This document shows, one piece after another, positions 16,546-24,715 of a DNA stretch of 64,000 nucleotides. Source of the stretch: Chryseobacterium sp. BLS98 (lineage in GTDB: Bacteria > Bacteroidota > Bacteroidia > Flavobacteriales > Weeksellaceae). The notes beneath the pieces are model-generated. The model did not search any database. It saw only the letters and a program-made list of their open reading frames with translations, and was not told the DNA's origin. The translations under genes and the position numbers were made by a program. The number at the start of each line of letters is the position of its first letter. Position 1 is the stretch's first letter. The stretch is taken from the NCBI RefSeq assembly GCF_001045445.1, contig NZ_LFNF01000005.1:186001-250000 (forward strand), given 5' to 3'.

Positions 16546-17841
16546 ATGAATCGTATAATATTAATTGGGAATGGTTTTGACCTTGCTCATGGAATGCCAA
16601 CAAGCTATGGTAATTTTATTAATGACTATTGGGGAAATAAGAGAAAAGAGATTTGGAATGGCAAATACAATGATAAAAAATTTGAAGATGACAACATCAT
16701 TCTTGATGGGGTACCATCAATTCCATATTCAGAAGTTACAACGAATGAATCTGAGTACAGCAAACTATTAACAATTTTAAAACACTATAAAGCCAAAATA
16801 AAATATAAAAATAATTTTCTTAAAACATTAACGGAAAGAAATCATTCTCTTAATTGGGTTGATATTGAAAAGGAATATTATTCTTTACTAAAAAAGAGTT
16901 ACAAAGATTTTTCAAAACCTCGATATAGTATAACCGATTTGAATAAAGATTTTGGTGCTATTGAATCTTTATTAGAAGAATATCTCACAAAAGTACAAAA
17001 AGAATTTTCTACAAGCTTTCCCAATACTAAAGACAAAAAGAATTTTAAAAGCCTTGTTTATAACGTAATATATGCAGATTTTAAATTCAAGGAATTTTCA
17101 GAGTCATCAATTAATCAACTAACTGAAATTGAATTTCAAAGAGTTAATAATTATGTTAAAGATATTGAAGAAGAAAAAATATCAATTCAAGATTTGGAAT
17201 TATCAGAGAGAGACATTCGACTTTATCAAGCTTTAATTGGTATCAAAGATAAGAGACAAAAAATTAAAAGAATATTAAAATCTGATAGTGCGCCGAATTA
17301 TTTTCGTCATAGGCCAGAAAATATATTATTTTTAAACTTTAATTATACATCGACTGAGACTCATTATGACAATCCTCCAACTGATTCTGAATTTGAAAAT
17401 GATATATCTAAGGATGTAATACATATTCATGGGGTTTTAAATAATAAAACAGATAATAAAATCATATTTGGCTTTGGAGATGAAATAGATAAAGATTACT
17501 TAGAAATTGAAGATCTTGATGACAATGAATATCTACAAAATATAAAGTCAATGAAATATCTTGAAAGTGATTCCTATAAAAGGCTACTGGACTTTATAAA
17601 TTCAAATAATTATCAAGTTTTTATATTCGGCCATTCTTGTGGAATTTCAGATAGAACTTTACTAAACACACTATTTGAGCATAAAAACTGTAGTTCTGTA
17701 AAACCTTATTATCGTAAAAAAGATGATGGAACAGATAATTATAGTGAAATGATAAGAAATATTTCTAGAAACTTCACAGATAAAGCTTCAATGAGAGACA
17801 AGGTTGTAAATAAAGAATATACCGAAGCGTTATTTAAATAA
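16546..17841 (+). CDS. abiH: AbiH family abortive-infection protein
   Basis: 431 residues. The N-terminus RIILIGNGFDLAHGMPTSY is the hallmark of the AbiH family (Pfam PF14253). A conserved IHG segment (KDVIHIHGVLNN, about 290) and VFIFGHSCGISDRTLL near 365 match the family's second core. AbiH was described in lactococci as blocking phage infection; mechanism unclear. The gene is more AT-rich than the flanking core genes and is followed by a strong hairpin, consistent with an acquired defence unit. It probably forms an operon with the upstream XRE gene. Confidence 0.88.
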   Translation: MNRIILIGNGFDLAHGMPTSYGNFINDYWGNKRKEIWNGKYNDKKFEDDNIILDGVPSIPYSEVTTNESEYSKLLTILKHYKAKIKYKNNFLKTLTERNHSLNWVDIEKEYYSLLKKSYKDFSKPRYSITDLNKDFGAIESLLEEYLTKVQKEFSTSFPNTKDKKNFKSLVYNVIYADFKFKEFSESSINQLTEIEFQRVNNYVKDIEEEKISIQDLELSERDIRLYQALIGIKDKRQKIKRILKSDSAPNYFRHRPENILFLNFNYTSTETHYDNPPTDSEFENDISKDVIHIHGVLNNKTDNKIIFGFGDEIDKDYLEIEDLDDNEYLQNIKSMKYLESDSYKRLLDFINSNNYQVFIFGHSCGISDRTLLNTLFEHKNCSSVKPYYRKKDDGTDNYSEMIRNISRNFTDKASMRDKVVNKEYTEALFK

Positions 17842-17845
17842 TTGA

Positions 17846-17870
17846 AATAGAGAACTTACCGTTCTCTATT
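17846..17870 (+). terminator. Terminator after abiH
   Basis: Exact arms AATAGAGAAC (17846-17855) and GTTCTCTATT (17861-17870) with a 5-nt loop, followed by TTTATTTTAA. Confidence 0.8.
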
Positions 17871-17912
17871 TTTATTTTAATAAACTTATTTAATAGATTT
17901 TGTCTTAAAAAA

Positions 17913-17958
17913 TTGCGTAGTCAAATAACTTCATTTAAATTTGTAGTCAAATAACTAC
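17913..17958 (+). promoter_or_regulatory. ArsR promoter with duplicated operator
   Basis: TTG at 17913-17915 and TAAATTTG at 17936-17943 with a 20-bp spacer form a good Bacteroidota promoter. GTAGTCAAATAACT occurs twice, at 17917-17930 in the spacer and at 17943-17956 just downstream of the -7 box. The second copy extends to GTAGTCAAATAACTAC, a dyad with arms GTAGT/ACTAC. This placement is typical of an autorepressor operator for the ArsR protein starting at 17962. Confidence 0.7.
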
Positions 17959-17961
17959 ACA

Positions 17962-18288
17962 ATGAATTTAAGAAGAGATGTATTTCAGGCTATAGCAGAC
18001 CCTACCAGAAGATCTATCCTGATGCTGGTGGCAGCACAATCCATGACTGCCGGTGCCATAGCTTCCAATTTCGATACCGCAAGACCTACCGTTTCCAAGC
18101 ATCTTCAGATCCTCACAGAATGTGAACTGCTGAGATCTGAGCAGAACGGCCGTGAAATTATTTACCACCTCAATCCCAATAAAATGAAAGAAATAGCCGA
18201 TTTTATAGAACCTTTCCGCCAAATGTGGGACGAGAAATTCAATAAGCTGGAAAGTGTAATGAAAGCCTACCAGAACAAAAATTCGTGA
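17962..18288 (+). CDS. ArsR family winged-helix regulator (SRPBCC-linked type)
   Basis: 108 residues. [25 protein letters not shown] and [20 protein letters not shown] form the ArsR winged HTH (about 10-60), and the beta wing is [14 protein letters not shown]. There is no Cys-rich metal site, so it belongs to the non-metal subgroup that usually sits beside SRPBCC/AHSA1 genes and represses them. It heads a five-gene plus-strand run to 20657 and has two operator-like repeats at its promoter. Confidence 0.92.
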   Translation: MNLRRDVFQAIADPTRRSILMLVAAQSMTAGAIASNFDTARPTVSKHLQILTECELLRSEQNGREIIYHLNPNKMKEIADFIEPFRQMWDEKFNKLESVMKAYQNKNS

Positions 18289-18419
18289 TCCGAGATACGG
18301 GTTATTGAGATTCGTGGTACGGGTTCCGGGATGATAAATAAATGGCAGTTTAAAATCTCAAAATCCTCACCTACAAAATTATCCAAACCCCTTAACCCGA
18401 AACGCGTAACAAGTATCAA

Positions 18420-18469
18420 CCCCTCAAACTCTCCCACTCTAACACTCTCAAACACCAAAACCAAAAAAC
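18420..18469 (+). repeat. CT-rich leader repeat, copy 1
   Basis: On the sense strand directly upstream of the ATG at 18470 there is a run of ACTCTC/CTCAAAC boxes, with almost no G. Similar pyrimidine/A-rich leaders occur before 19049 and before the minus-strand start at 44471. CCTCAAACTCT is shared with the 44472-44535 copy. Confidence 0.6.
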
Positions 18470-18937
18470 ATGGAACTTAAAACAAAAATCCACGCCGAAG
18501 ACGGCAAACAGGAAATATTCATCACCAGGGAATTTGATCTTCCGGTAGAACTGCTTTTCAAGGCATATACAGAAGCAGAACTTTTCGAACAATGGATGGG
18601 AACCAAAGTGACCAAGTTTGAAAACAAACCACACGGAAGTTACCGTTTCGAAACCTCGAATCCTCAGGGAGAGGTGGTGTTCAGCGCTAATGGAACCATT
18701 CATGAAATCGTTCAGGATGAGAAAATTATAAGGACTTTCCAGATGGAAAATACGCCCTTCCCTGTTCAGATCGAATTTTTAGAATTTGAAAAGCTTACAG
18801 ACAGTACCAGCAAACTTACTATCCAGACCATTTATAAATCGGTAGACTTCAGAGATCAGCACCTGAAAATGCCGTTTGCTCAGGGAATCAATATGGCGCA
18901 TAACCGTTTACAGGAGGTATTAGGTAGTAGTTTATAG
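18470..18937 (+). CDS. SRPBCC (AHSA1-like) domain protein
   Basis: 155 residues. The AHSA1/SRPBCC fold is shown by REFDLPVELLFKAYTEAELFEQWMG at the N-terminus, the strand GSYRFETSNPQGEVVFSANGT and the C-terminal helix. These proteins bind hydrophobic ligands in a cavity. Genomic pairing with ArsR is a classic two-gene arrangement; the ligand is unknown. It is separated from the ArsR gene by 181 bp containing dispersed intergenic repeat sequence. Confidence 0.88.
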   Translation: MELKTKIHAEDGKQEIFITREFDLPVELLFKAYTEAELFEQWMGTKVTKFENKPHGSYRFETSNPQGEVVFSANGTIHEIVQDEKIIRTFQMENTPFPVQIEFLEFEKLTDSTSKLTIQTIYKSVDFRDQHLKMPFAQGINMAHNRLQEVLGSSL

Positions 18938-18990
18938 GTTGCAGGTAGCAGGTCTACAATTATGGAAATAAAAAAAACTTGATTTCATAT

Positions 18991-19048
18991 CCTAAACTCC
19001 CATAAACTCTCCCACACTCTCACCCTAAAACTCTCAAAACCCAAACCC
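18991..19048 (+). repeat. CT-rich leader repeat, copy 2
   Basis: A G-free run on the sense strand with AACTCTCCCA, ACTCTCACC and AACTCTCAAAAC boxes immediately upstream of the ATG at 19049. It is closely similar to the leader before 18470. Confidence 0.6.
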
Positions 19049-19627
19049 ATGAATACAAAAACAGACTTCTTCTTCAACGAACCCAGCCAATGGCAGGCAG
19101 CATTTGAAAAACTAAGAGCAATTGCCCTGAGTACAGAACTTACGGAAGATCTGAAATGGGGATGCCCTTGCTATACCTATGAAGGGAAAAATATTTTCCT
19201 GATCCACGGTTTTAAAGAATATTGTGCCCTCCTGTTCTTTAAAGGTGCCCTGATGAAAGACCCGGATCATATTCTCATCCAGCAATCTAAAAATGTTCAG
19301 GCTGCAAGACAGATCCGCTTTACAGATGTACAGCAGATTAATGATCTTGAAGACATTCTCCGGTCCTATATGTTTGAAGCTGTTGAGATTGAGGAATCTG
19401 GAGCTAAAGTTGGAATGAAGAAAACCAAAGAATTTGAAATGGTTGAAGAATTTCAATTCAGACTGGATCAGGATCCGGCATTGAAAGAAGCTTTTGAAGC
19501 ATTAACTCCAGGTAGGCAAAGAGCTTACTTGCTCCATTTCTCATCTGCTAAACAATCCAAAACACGGGAAGCCCGCATCGATAAATGCATTCCGGAAATT
19601 TTTGAAGGAAAAGGATTAAACGACTAA
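19049..19627 (+). CDS. YdeI/OmpD-associated family protein with DUF1801-like domain
   Basis: 192 residues. The N-terminal half (ELTEDLKWGCPCYTYEGKNIFLIHGFKEYCALLFFKGAL) is the YdhG/DUF1801 fold. The C-terminal half (ALTPGRQRAYLLHFSSAKQSKTREARIDKC) is the YdeI/OmpD-associated segment. Members are small cytoplasmic proteins of uncertain function, some linked to antimicrobial-peptide tolerance. It sits between SRPBCC and DoxX genes in one strand-consistent run. Confidence 0.87.
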   Translation: MNTKTDFFFNEPSQWQAAFEKLRAIALSTELTEDLKWGCPCYTYEGKNIFLIHGFKEYCALLFFKGALMKDPDHILIQQSKNVQAARQIRFTDVQQINDLEDILRSYMFEAVEIEESGAKVGMKKTKEFEMVEEFQFRLDQDPALKEAFEALTPGRQRAYLLHFSSAKQSKTREARIDKCIPEIFEGKGLND

Positions 19628-19644
19628 TACTAAAACTATATAAT

Positions 19645-20046
19645 ATGGAAACACAGAACAAATCTCAAAAAAGAAACAAGATCATTTACTGGATCTTCAC
19701 CTTATGGATGGCCTTGGGAATGGTATCCACAGCCATTGTACAGCTTATGAAAAATAAAGACGAACTTGCCAATTTTACCAATCTCGGCTATCCTTCCTAC
19801 CTGATGACCATTATTGGAGTCTGGAAAATCCTTGGCGTTATCGCTGTTCTTATTCCAAAATTTCCGTTACTGAAAGAATGGGCCTATGCAGGGTTTTTCT
19901 TTGTCATGTCGGGAGCATTGGTTTCACACATTATTGTTGGCGATACTGCCGGACGAACTTTGCCAGCTCTTTTATTATTGGTTCTGGTTGTTATTTCATG
20001 GTATTTCAGGCCTGCTGACAGGAAAATTTCTATGATTAACCATTAA
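19645..20046 (+). CDS. DoxX family membrane protein
   Basis: 133 residues with four predicted membrane spans (IIYWIFTLWMALGMVSTAIV; LMTIIGVWKILGVIAVLIP; GFFFVMSGALVSHIIVG; LPALLLLVLVVISWYF). This size and topology fit DoxX-like proteins. It follows the YdeI gene by only 17 bp, so the two are very likely co-transcribed. Role is unknown beyond possible redox or quinone-linked membrane function in the family. Confidence 0.85.
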   Translation: METQNKSQKRNKIIYWIFTLWMALGMVSTAIVQLMKNKDELANFTNLGYPSYLMTIIGVWKILGVIAVLIPKFPLLKEWAYAGFFFVMSGALVSHIIVGDTAGRTLPALLLLVLVVISWYFRPADRKISMINH

Positions 20047-20099
20047 AATAATTGTGAAAACTTTAATTTTAAATAATCAAACCACTTAATAATAATGCT

Positions 20100-20657
20100 A
20101 TGAGCAAAAAGAAACTGTCAGCGGAGCAAAGCACAGAGCTTTTAAAAACCCTGAAAAACCGTTTTGAAAAAAATATAAACCGCCATAAAGGTTTAGATTG
20201 GGAAAAAATCCAGGCAAAACTGGAAAAAAATCCCGAAAAACTCTGGTCACTGCACGAAATGGAAGTAACCGAAGGCGAACCGGATGTGGTAGACTATGAT
20301 AAAAAAACAGATGAATACATCTTTTTCGACTGCTCCCCGGAAAGCCCGAAACGCAGAAGCCTGTGCTACGATTACCAGGCCTGGAACGCCCGTAAAGCCA
20401 ACAAACCTGAAAGTAACGCCATCGATAAAGCTGCGGAAATGGGCATTGAACTATTAACGGAAGAACAATACCGTCATCTTCAGGAACTCGGAAAGTTTGA
20501 CCTGAAAACTTCAAGCTGGATAAAAACGCCTGCCCATATCAGGGAACTTGGAGGTGCTGTTTTTTGTGACCGCCGCTACAATACGGTTTTTATGTATCAC
20601 AATGGCGCGGATTCTTATTATGCAGCCAGAGGTTTCCGGGGAGTTTTGAAAGTGTAG
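20100..20657 (+). CDS. DUF4256 domain-containing protein
   Basis: 185 residues. Characteristic stretches are SLHEMEVTEGEPDVVDYDK, YIFFDCSPESPKRRSLCYD and GAVFCDRRYNTVFMYHNGAD, which define the DUF4256 family. It is soluble, with no signal peptide. Function unknown; it is found in many bacteria next to SRPBCC/DoxX/YdeI genes, as here. It ends the ArsR-headed run. Confidence 0.85.
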   Translation: MSKKKLSAEQSTELLKTLKNRFEKNINRHKGLDWEKIQAKLEKNPEKLWSLHEMEVTEGEPDVVDYDKKTDEYIFFDCSPESPKRRSLCYDYQAWNARKANKPESNAIDKAAEMGIELLTEEQYRHLQELGKFDLKTSSWIKTPAHIRELGGAVFCDRRYNTVFMYHNGADSYYAARGFRGVLKV

Positions 20658-20765
20658 ATGCTGATTTGGTTCGGGTTTCCGAGATTCGGGTTTTGAGTTG
20701 AATTTGAGCATTTAATCAACTACATTCTTTCATATGAACGAGTTACAAGCCACCAAAATAAACCC

Positions 20766-20801
20766 AAACATCTGCTCAATCTGCCCTATTTGCGAGAGAT
20801 A
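20766..20801 (-). repeat. Dispersed intergenic repeat, copy A
   Basis: On the minus strand this reads TCTCTCGC, about nine variable bases, then CAGATTGAGCAGAT. The same pattern is on the plus strand at 37899-37928. The core ATCTGCTCAATCTGC is at 20770-20784. Both copies are intergenic. Confidence 0.55.
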
Positions 20802-20947
20802 AAAAGAACTAACTGTCAAAACCAAACAGATTATTTTTTTTTAATATTTTTAAATAACACATTATTTATATCCTTTATTCTTTCATATCTAAATACTATT
20901 ATTAATTTAGTACGCAGAAATTTGAATTTAATATAACAACTTTGGGT

Positions 20948-21448
20948 ATGAAAAAATTAATCTTACTGGGCTCGTTATCTGTTTTTCTTATGAACTGTAA
21001 CAAAAAAACAGAAACTCCTGCTCCGAAAGTAGTAAGCGACACAACCGCTGCAGAAGAACCTGTGGTAGATACATTAGGTCCAAAATCATTCTGTTATTTA
21101 GGGGTTACCGGAAAAGACAGCGTTTTTGCATCTATCGATGACAATCTGGGAACTATTACAGGAAAATTAGCTTATAAAAACAGTGAAAAAGACAGTTCCA
21201 AAGGAGATATTACAGGTTTTAAATCCGGCGATACTCTTAAACTGACGTATGAATTCCAATCCGAAGGAACGAAAAGCAAGAGAGATATTTATTTCATTCA
21301 GAAAGATAATATTTTAACGGAAGGAATCGGGGATCATAAGGAAGAAGACGGCCAGTCCAAATATGCTGATGAGAAAAAGATCAGCTATAAAGACGGACAA
21401 AAACTGGAGCCTGCTGACTGTAAAGTAGTTTCAAAGGCTTTAAAATAA
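20948..21448 (+). CDS. Unknown lipoprotein
   Basis: 166 residues from ATG at 20948 (MKKLILLGSL); a TTG two codons earlier is not needed. The lipobox is LMNC, giving lipidation at Cys17, followed by a Lys/Thr/Pro linker. The mature domain (SFCYLGVTGKDSVFASI, GTITGKLAYKNSEKDSSKGD) is beta-rich with a conserved Cys near the C-terminus (DCKVVSK). No function recognised. Confidence 0.8.
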   Translation: MKKLILLGSLSVFLMNCNKKTETPAPKVVSDTTAAEEPVVDTLGPKSFCYLGVTGKDSVFASIDDNLGTITGKLAYKNSEKDSSKGDITGFKSGDTLKLTYEFQSEGTKSKRDIYFIQKDNILTEGIGDHKEEDGQSKYADEKKISYKDGQKLEPADCKVVSKALK

Positions 21449-21470
21449 CTTAAATCACTTACTGAAATAA

Positions 21471-21505
21471 AAAAGGTGGCTGAGAATCTCGAAGCCACCT
21501 TTTTT
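21471..21505. terminator. Bidirectional terminator between convergent genes
   Basis: Arms AAAAGGTGGCT (21471-21481) and AGCCACCTTTTTT (21493-21505) form a strong stem between the lipoprotein (plus) and the threonine aldolase (minus). Confidence 0.85.
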
Positions 21506-21516
21506 ATTACTTTCCG

Positions 21517-22548
21517 TTAGAGTTCTCTCTCAATAATCTCTATAAAACGCTCTACCGCTTCATCTCCCGTATTCCAGGAAGTAATAAGACGAATGGCAGA
21601 AGATTTTTCATCTATTTTTTTCCAGACGAAAAAGTCAAAATTTTCAGATAGAACTTCAATAAGCTCATTGGATATAATAGGAAATATCTGATTGGTATAG
21701 GTGTCAGCAAGAAACTGTACTCCCCTTTCCTTCATTGCATTTTTAATCTTCATCGCCTGAATATTGGCATGCTTCGCTAGGTCAAAATACAGATCATCTT
21801 TCATCAGCTCCATAAACTGAATACCAAGAAGACGGCCTTTTGCCAATAATGCTCCTTTTTGCTTGATATTAAAGGCAAAATCCGGCTGTAGATCCTTATT
21901 ATTGATGACAATGGCCTCTCCTATCAATGCCCCGTTTTTTGTTCCGCCCAGATAAAAAACATCCGTAAGTTCCGCTACTTTTTCCAGCGTAAGATCGCTG
22001 ATTTCGGAAGTTAATCCATGTCCTAACCTTGCCCCATCCATAAACAGATACAATCCTTTTTCCCTGCAGAAATCTGAAAGTTTTTCCAGCTCTTCAGCCA
22101 GGTAAACTGTTCCCAACTCTGTAGAATTTGATATATAAACCAGCTTCGGCATTACCTGATGCGGAATATTGCTGTGATTTTCAAGAACAGGAATAATATC
22201 TTCCGGTCTAAGCTTTCCGTCTGCCGTTTCAATGCTTAAAACTTTGTGTCCTGTAGCTTCAATAGCTCCCGTTTCATTATTAAGAATATGTCCCGGTGCT
22301 GCAGATATCACACATTGATAAGGCCTTAAAATTCCTGAAATCACAATAAGGTTAGCCTGTGTTCCCCCGGAAACCAGAAAAACTTCAGAATCCGGGCTTT
22401 TTATTTTTTCTTTGATCAGTTTCTTTGCCTGCAGAGAATATTCATCTTCGCCGTATCCGGCCTGCTGTTCAAAGTTTGAGTGTAAGAGTGCTTGTAGAAT
22501 ATTCGGGTGACATCCCTCAGAATAATCGTTTTTAAAAGAAAATTTCAT
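21517..22548 (-). CDS. Low-specificity L-threonine aldolase family enzyme
   Basis: 343 residues. The PLP fold-type I aldolase is recognised from FKNDYSEGCHPNIL at the start, HILNNETGAIEATGHKV, LFMDGARLGHGL (Asp binding the PLP nitrogen, near 170) and DVFYLGGTKNGALIGEAIV with the Schiff-base Lys in GGTKNG (about 199). Expected reaction: cleavage of L-threonine or allo-threonine to glycine and acetaldehyde. It is divergent from the DtxR regulator with an 85-bp gap. Confidence 0.9.
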   Translation of the reverse strand: MKFSFKNDYSEGCHPNILQALLHSNFEQQAGYGEDEYSLQAKKLIKEKIKSPDSEVFLVSGGTQANLIVISGILRPYQCVISAAPGHILNNETGAIEATGHKVLSIETADGKLRPEDIIPVLENHSNIPHQVMPKLVYISNSTELGTVYLAEELEKLSDFCREKGLYLFMDGARLGHGLTSEISDLTLEKVAELTDVFYLGGTKNGALIGEAIVINNKDLQPDFAFNIKQKGALLAKGRLLGIQFMELMKDDLYFDLAKHANIQAMKIKNAMKERGVQFLADTYTNQIFPIISNELIEVLSENFDFFVWKKIDEKSSAIRLITSWNTGDEAVERFIEIIEREL

Positions 22549-22604
22549 AGAGTAAAATTAAAAAAAGTTAAACTAATAAGGTCTTATTTTACATAATATT
22601 TTGT

Positions 22605-22612
22605 TAGATTTG
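22605..22612 (+). promoter_or_regulatory. -7 box for the DtxR-family gene
   Basis: TAGATTTG lies 21 nt upstream of the TTG start at 22634. A short dyad AATAAG-GT-CTTATT lies about 20 bp further upstream (about 22575-22588), a possible operator. Confidence 0.45.
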
Positions 22613-22633
22613 TAATGAAAATCATCTAACATT

Positions 22634-23287
22634 TTGAGAACAACATTAACAGAAGAAAATTATCTGAAGGCTTTGTTTCATTTAGTTGACAATGAAGGGA
22701 AAGTGACGATCAATGAGCTCAGCAAATTTCTAAATGTAAAAATGCCGAGCGTCAACAACATGATGAAGAAGTTTGCCGAAAAGAAATGGGTAGTCTATGA
22801 AACCTATAAACCTCTGTTAGTAACAGAAACCGGAAAGCGTGAAGCTGCACTGGTAGTTCGTAAACACAGGCTTACTGAAATGTTCCTGGTGAAAAAGATG
22901 AATTTCGGCTGGGAAAATGTCCATGAAATTGCGGAACAGCTGGAACACGTTCATTCACAGATATTTTTCGACAAAATGGATGAAATTCTCGATCATCCTA
23001 AATTCGACCCGCACGGAGAACCTATTCCGGATAAAGACGGGAATATTATTTCACAGGACCTGCAAAAACTGAGTGCCTGTACAGTTGGAGAAACGGTTAC
23101 ATTTGCTTCAGTCACCCTTTCAGATGATGGCTTCTTAAATTACCTGAATGAAAGAAAATTGCTGCTGAATACTAAGATCAAAGTCATTAAGATTGAAGAA
23201 TTCGACAAATCCATGACCATCCAAATCGGAAATACCAAAGAAGTTCTCAGCAGAAAAGCTACGGAAATTATTTTGGTGAAGAAATAA
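22634..23287 (+). CDS. DtxR/MntR family metal-dependent repressor
   Basis: 217 residues. N-terminal winged HTH (TEENYLKALFHLVDNEGKVT, INELSKFLNVKMPSVNNMMKKF), dimerisation domain with metal ligands (VRKHRLTEMFLVKKM, EQLEHVHSQIFFDKMDEIL) and a C-terminal SH3-like FeoA domain (about 145-215). The start is TTG because no in-frame ATG lies upstream. It would repress metal-uptake genes when Mn or Fe is bound. No metal transporter is adjacent; its divergent neighbour is threonine aldolase. Confidence 0.92.
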   Translation: MRTTLTEENYLKALFHLVDNEGKVTINELSKFLNVKMPSVNNMMKKFAEKKWVVYETYKPLLVTETGKREAALVVRKHRLTEMFLVKKMNFGWENVHEIAEQLEHVHSQIFFDKMDEILDHPKFDPHGEPIPDKDGNIISQDLQKLSACTVGETVTFASVTLSDDGFLNYLNERKLLLNTKIKVIKIEEFDKSMTIQIGNTKEVLSRKATEIILVKK

Positions 23288-23368
23288 GTAAACTTTCATT
23301 CTTCGCAAATCTCAGCAATATTTATGCATGGCTGCAATACATAAATTTAAATTTTACATAAACTAATA

Positions 23369-24658
23369 ATGAAAACTATTCTGCCAACGGCAATCATTCT
23401 GGCATTTTTTAATACAACAAAAGCTCAAAAAATATTTACTTCTGATATCGATAACTTTTGGACCGCTTATGATCATATCCGGAAAACGGAAAACGATAAA
23501 AAAGAAGTTCTGGAAACCTATTTTCTGAATAAAAAAACGGGAGGATTAAAGGATTTTATGGAAATCAAGCAGTTTAATGAAGACGATTATCTGACCGTAA
23601 TTGAAAAATATCCTCAATTCTGGAATTCTATTCGTAAAAACACTTTGATTGACAGTAAAAAAATCAGTTCAATTAACAAAGCTCTGAAAAAACTAAAAGT
23701 GCTTTATCCCAACAATTCAAACGGAAATATTTATTATACCATCGGCGCTTTAAAATCAGGAGGAACAACCTATAATGAAGATCTGTTTTTGGGAATTGAA
23801 AAAATTGTAGGTGATAAAAATACGGTAGTTTCGGAATTTGATAATGAAAACCTTCAAAAAATGTTTTTGTATATCAATAGTTCACAGCTGGAGCAAATTA
23901 CCATTCACGAATTTATTCATACCTTTCAAAAAGCTGGTGAAATCAGCGTACTGTCGAAAGCCATAAATGAAGGTTCCTGTGATTTCATTGCAGAATTGAC
24001 AATGAACAAAAAGTTCTCTTCACAATATATGGATTATGGGTTTAAAAATTACGATACGGTAAAATCTGAATTCAAAAATGAAATGTTCAGCCGTAATTTT
24101 GGAAATTGGTTTTACAACAGTAATACGAGTAAAAATCCCGATTTAGGCTATTTCGTAGGGTATGTTATTTCTAAGAAATATTATGACAATTCAAAAGATA
24201 AAAAAGAGGCAATTAAAGACATCATCGAATTGGATTTTAATAATGAAGAAGCAATTCTTCAATTTGTAGAAAAATCAAAATTCTTTGAAGACAGCACTAA
24301 TATCAGGGAATTAAAATCTACCTATAAAAACAATCAGCCAAAAATTGTCCGGATTATCGAATTTGAAAATAACAGCCAAAACGTAGATCCAAAAATAAAA
24401 CAAATCCAAATTGTATTTTCAAAGCCAATGAATGAAAACGTTTCTATTAATTTTTCAAAATTTGGCAAAGAACATTTTCCATTAAAAAAAATTGCAGGTT
24501 TAGACAACACAAAAACAATCCTGATACTTGAAACCGTTGATTTAAAACCTGACACTGAATACGATTTTTACGTAACAGACAGGGGTACCAAATCTGAAGA
24601 TGGCTATCATTTTCCAGAGCAGGAATATAAGGTGTCATTTAAAACTGAAAAGAATTAG
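23369..24658 (+). CDS. Secreted zinc metallopeptidase with C-terminal Ig-like domain
   Basis: 429 residues with a signal peptide ending near TKAQ (20). HEFIH at 180-184 is a zinc HExxH motif, and NEGSCDFIAEL at 200-210 supplies Glu201 as the third ligand, a gluzincin arrangement. Residues from about 320 (PKIVRIIEFE, IQIVFSKPMNE, LKPDTEYDFYV) form a bacterial Ig-like domain of the SbsA/Big_5 type. No propeptide or sorting domain is obvious. Substrate unknown. It lies 81 bp downstream of the DtxR gene and is followed by a terminator. Confidence 0.8.
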   Translation: MKTILPTAIILAFFNTTKAQKIFTSDIDNFWTAYDHIRKTENDKKEVLETYFLNKKTGGLKDFMEIKQFNEDDYLTVIEKYPQFWNSIRKNTLIDSKKISSINKALKKLKVLYPNNSNGNIYYTIGALKSGGTTYNEDLFLGIEKIVGDKNTVVSEFDNENLQKMFLYINSSQLEQITIHEFIHTFQKAGEISVLSKAINEGSCDFIAELTMNKKFSSQYMDYGFKNYDTVKSEFKNEMFSRNFGNWFYNSNTSKNPDLGYFVGYVISKKYYDNSKDKKEAIKDIIELDFNNEEAILQFVEKSKFFEDSTNIRELKSTYKNNQPKIVRIIEFENNSQNVDPKIKQIQIVFSKPMNENVSINFSKFGKEHFPLKKIAGLDNTKTILILETVDLKPDTEYDFYVTDRGTKSEDGYHFPEQEYKVSFKTEKN

Positions 24659-24683
24659 CTTCTGTATAAGGATAGAATCACAA

Positions 24684-24712
24684 CTGGTGGCTTCGGGAGC
24701 CTCAGCCACCAG
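24684..24712. terminator. Hairpin between convergent genes
   Basis: Arms CTGGTGGCT (24684-24692) and AGCCACCAG (24704-24712), located between the protease gene and the class V aminotransferase gene. Confidence 0.7.
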
Positions 24713-24715
24713 ATC

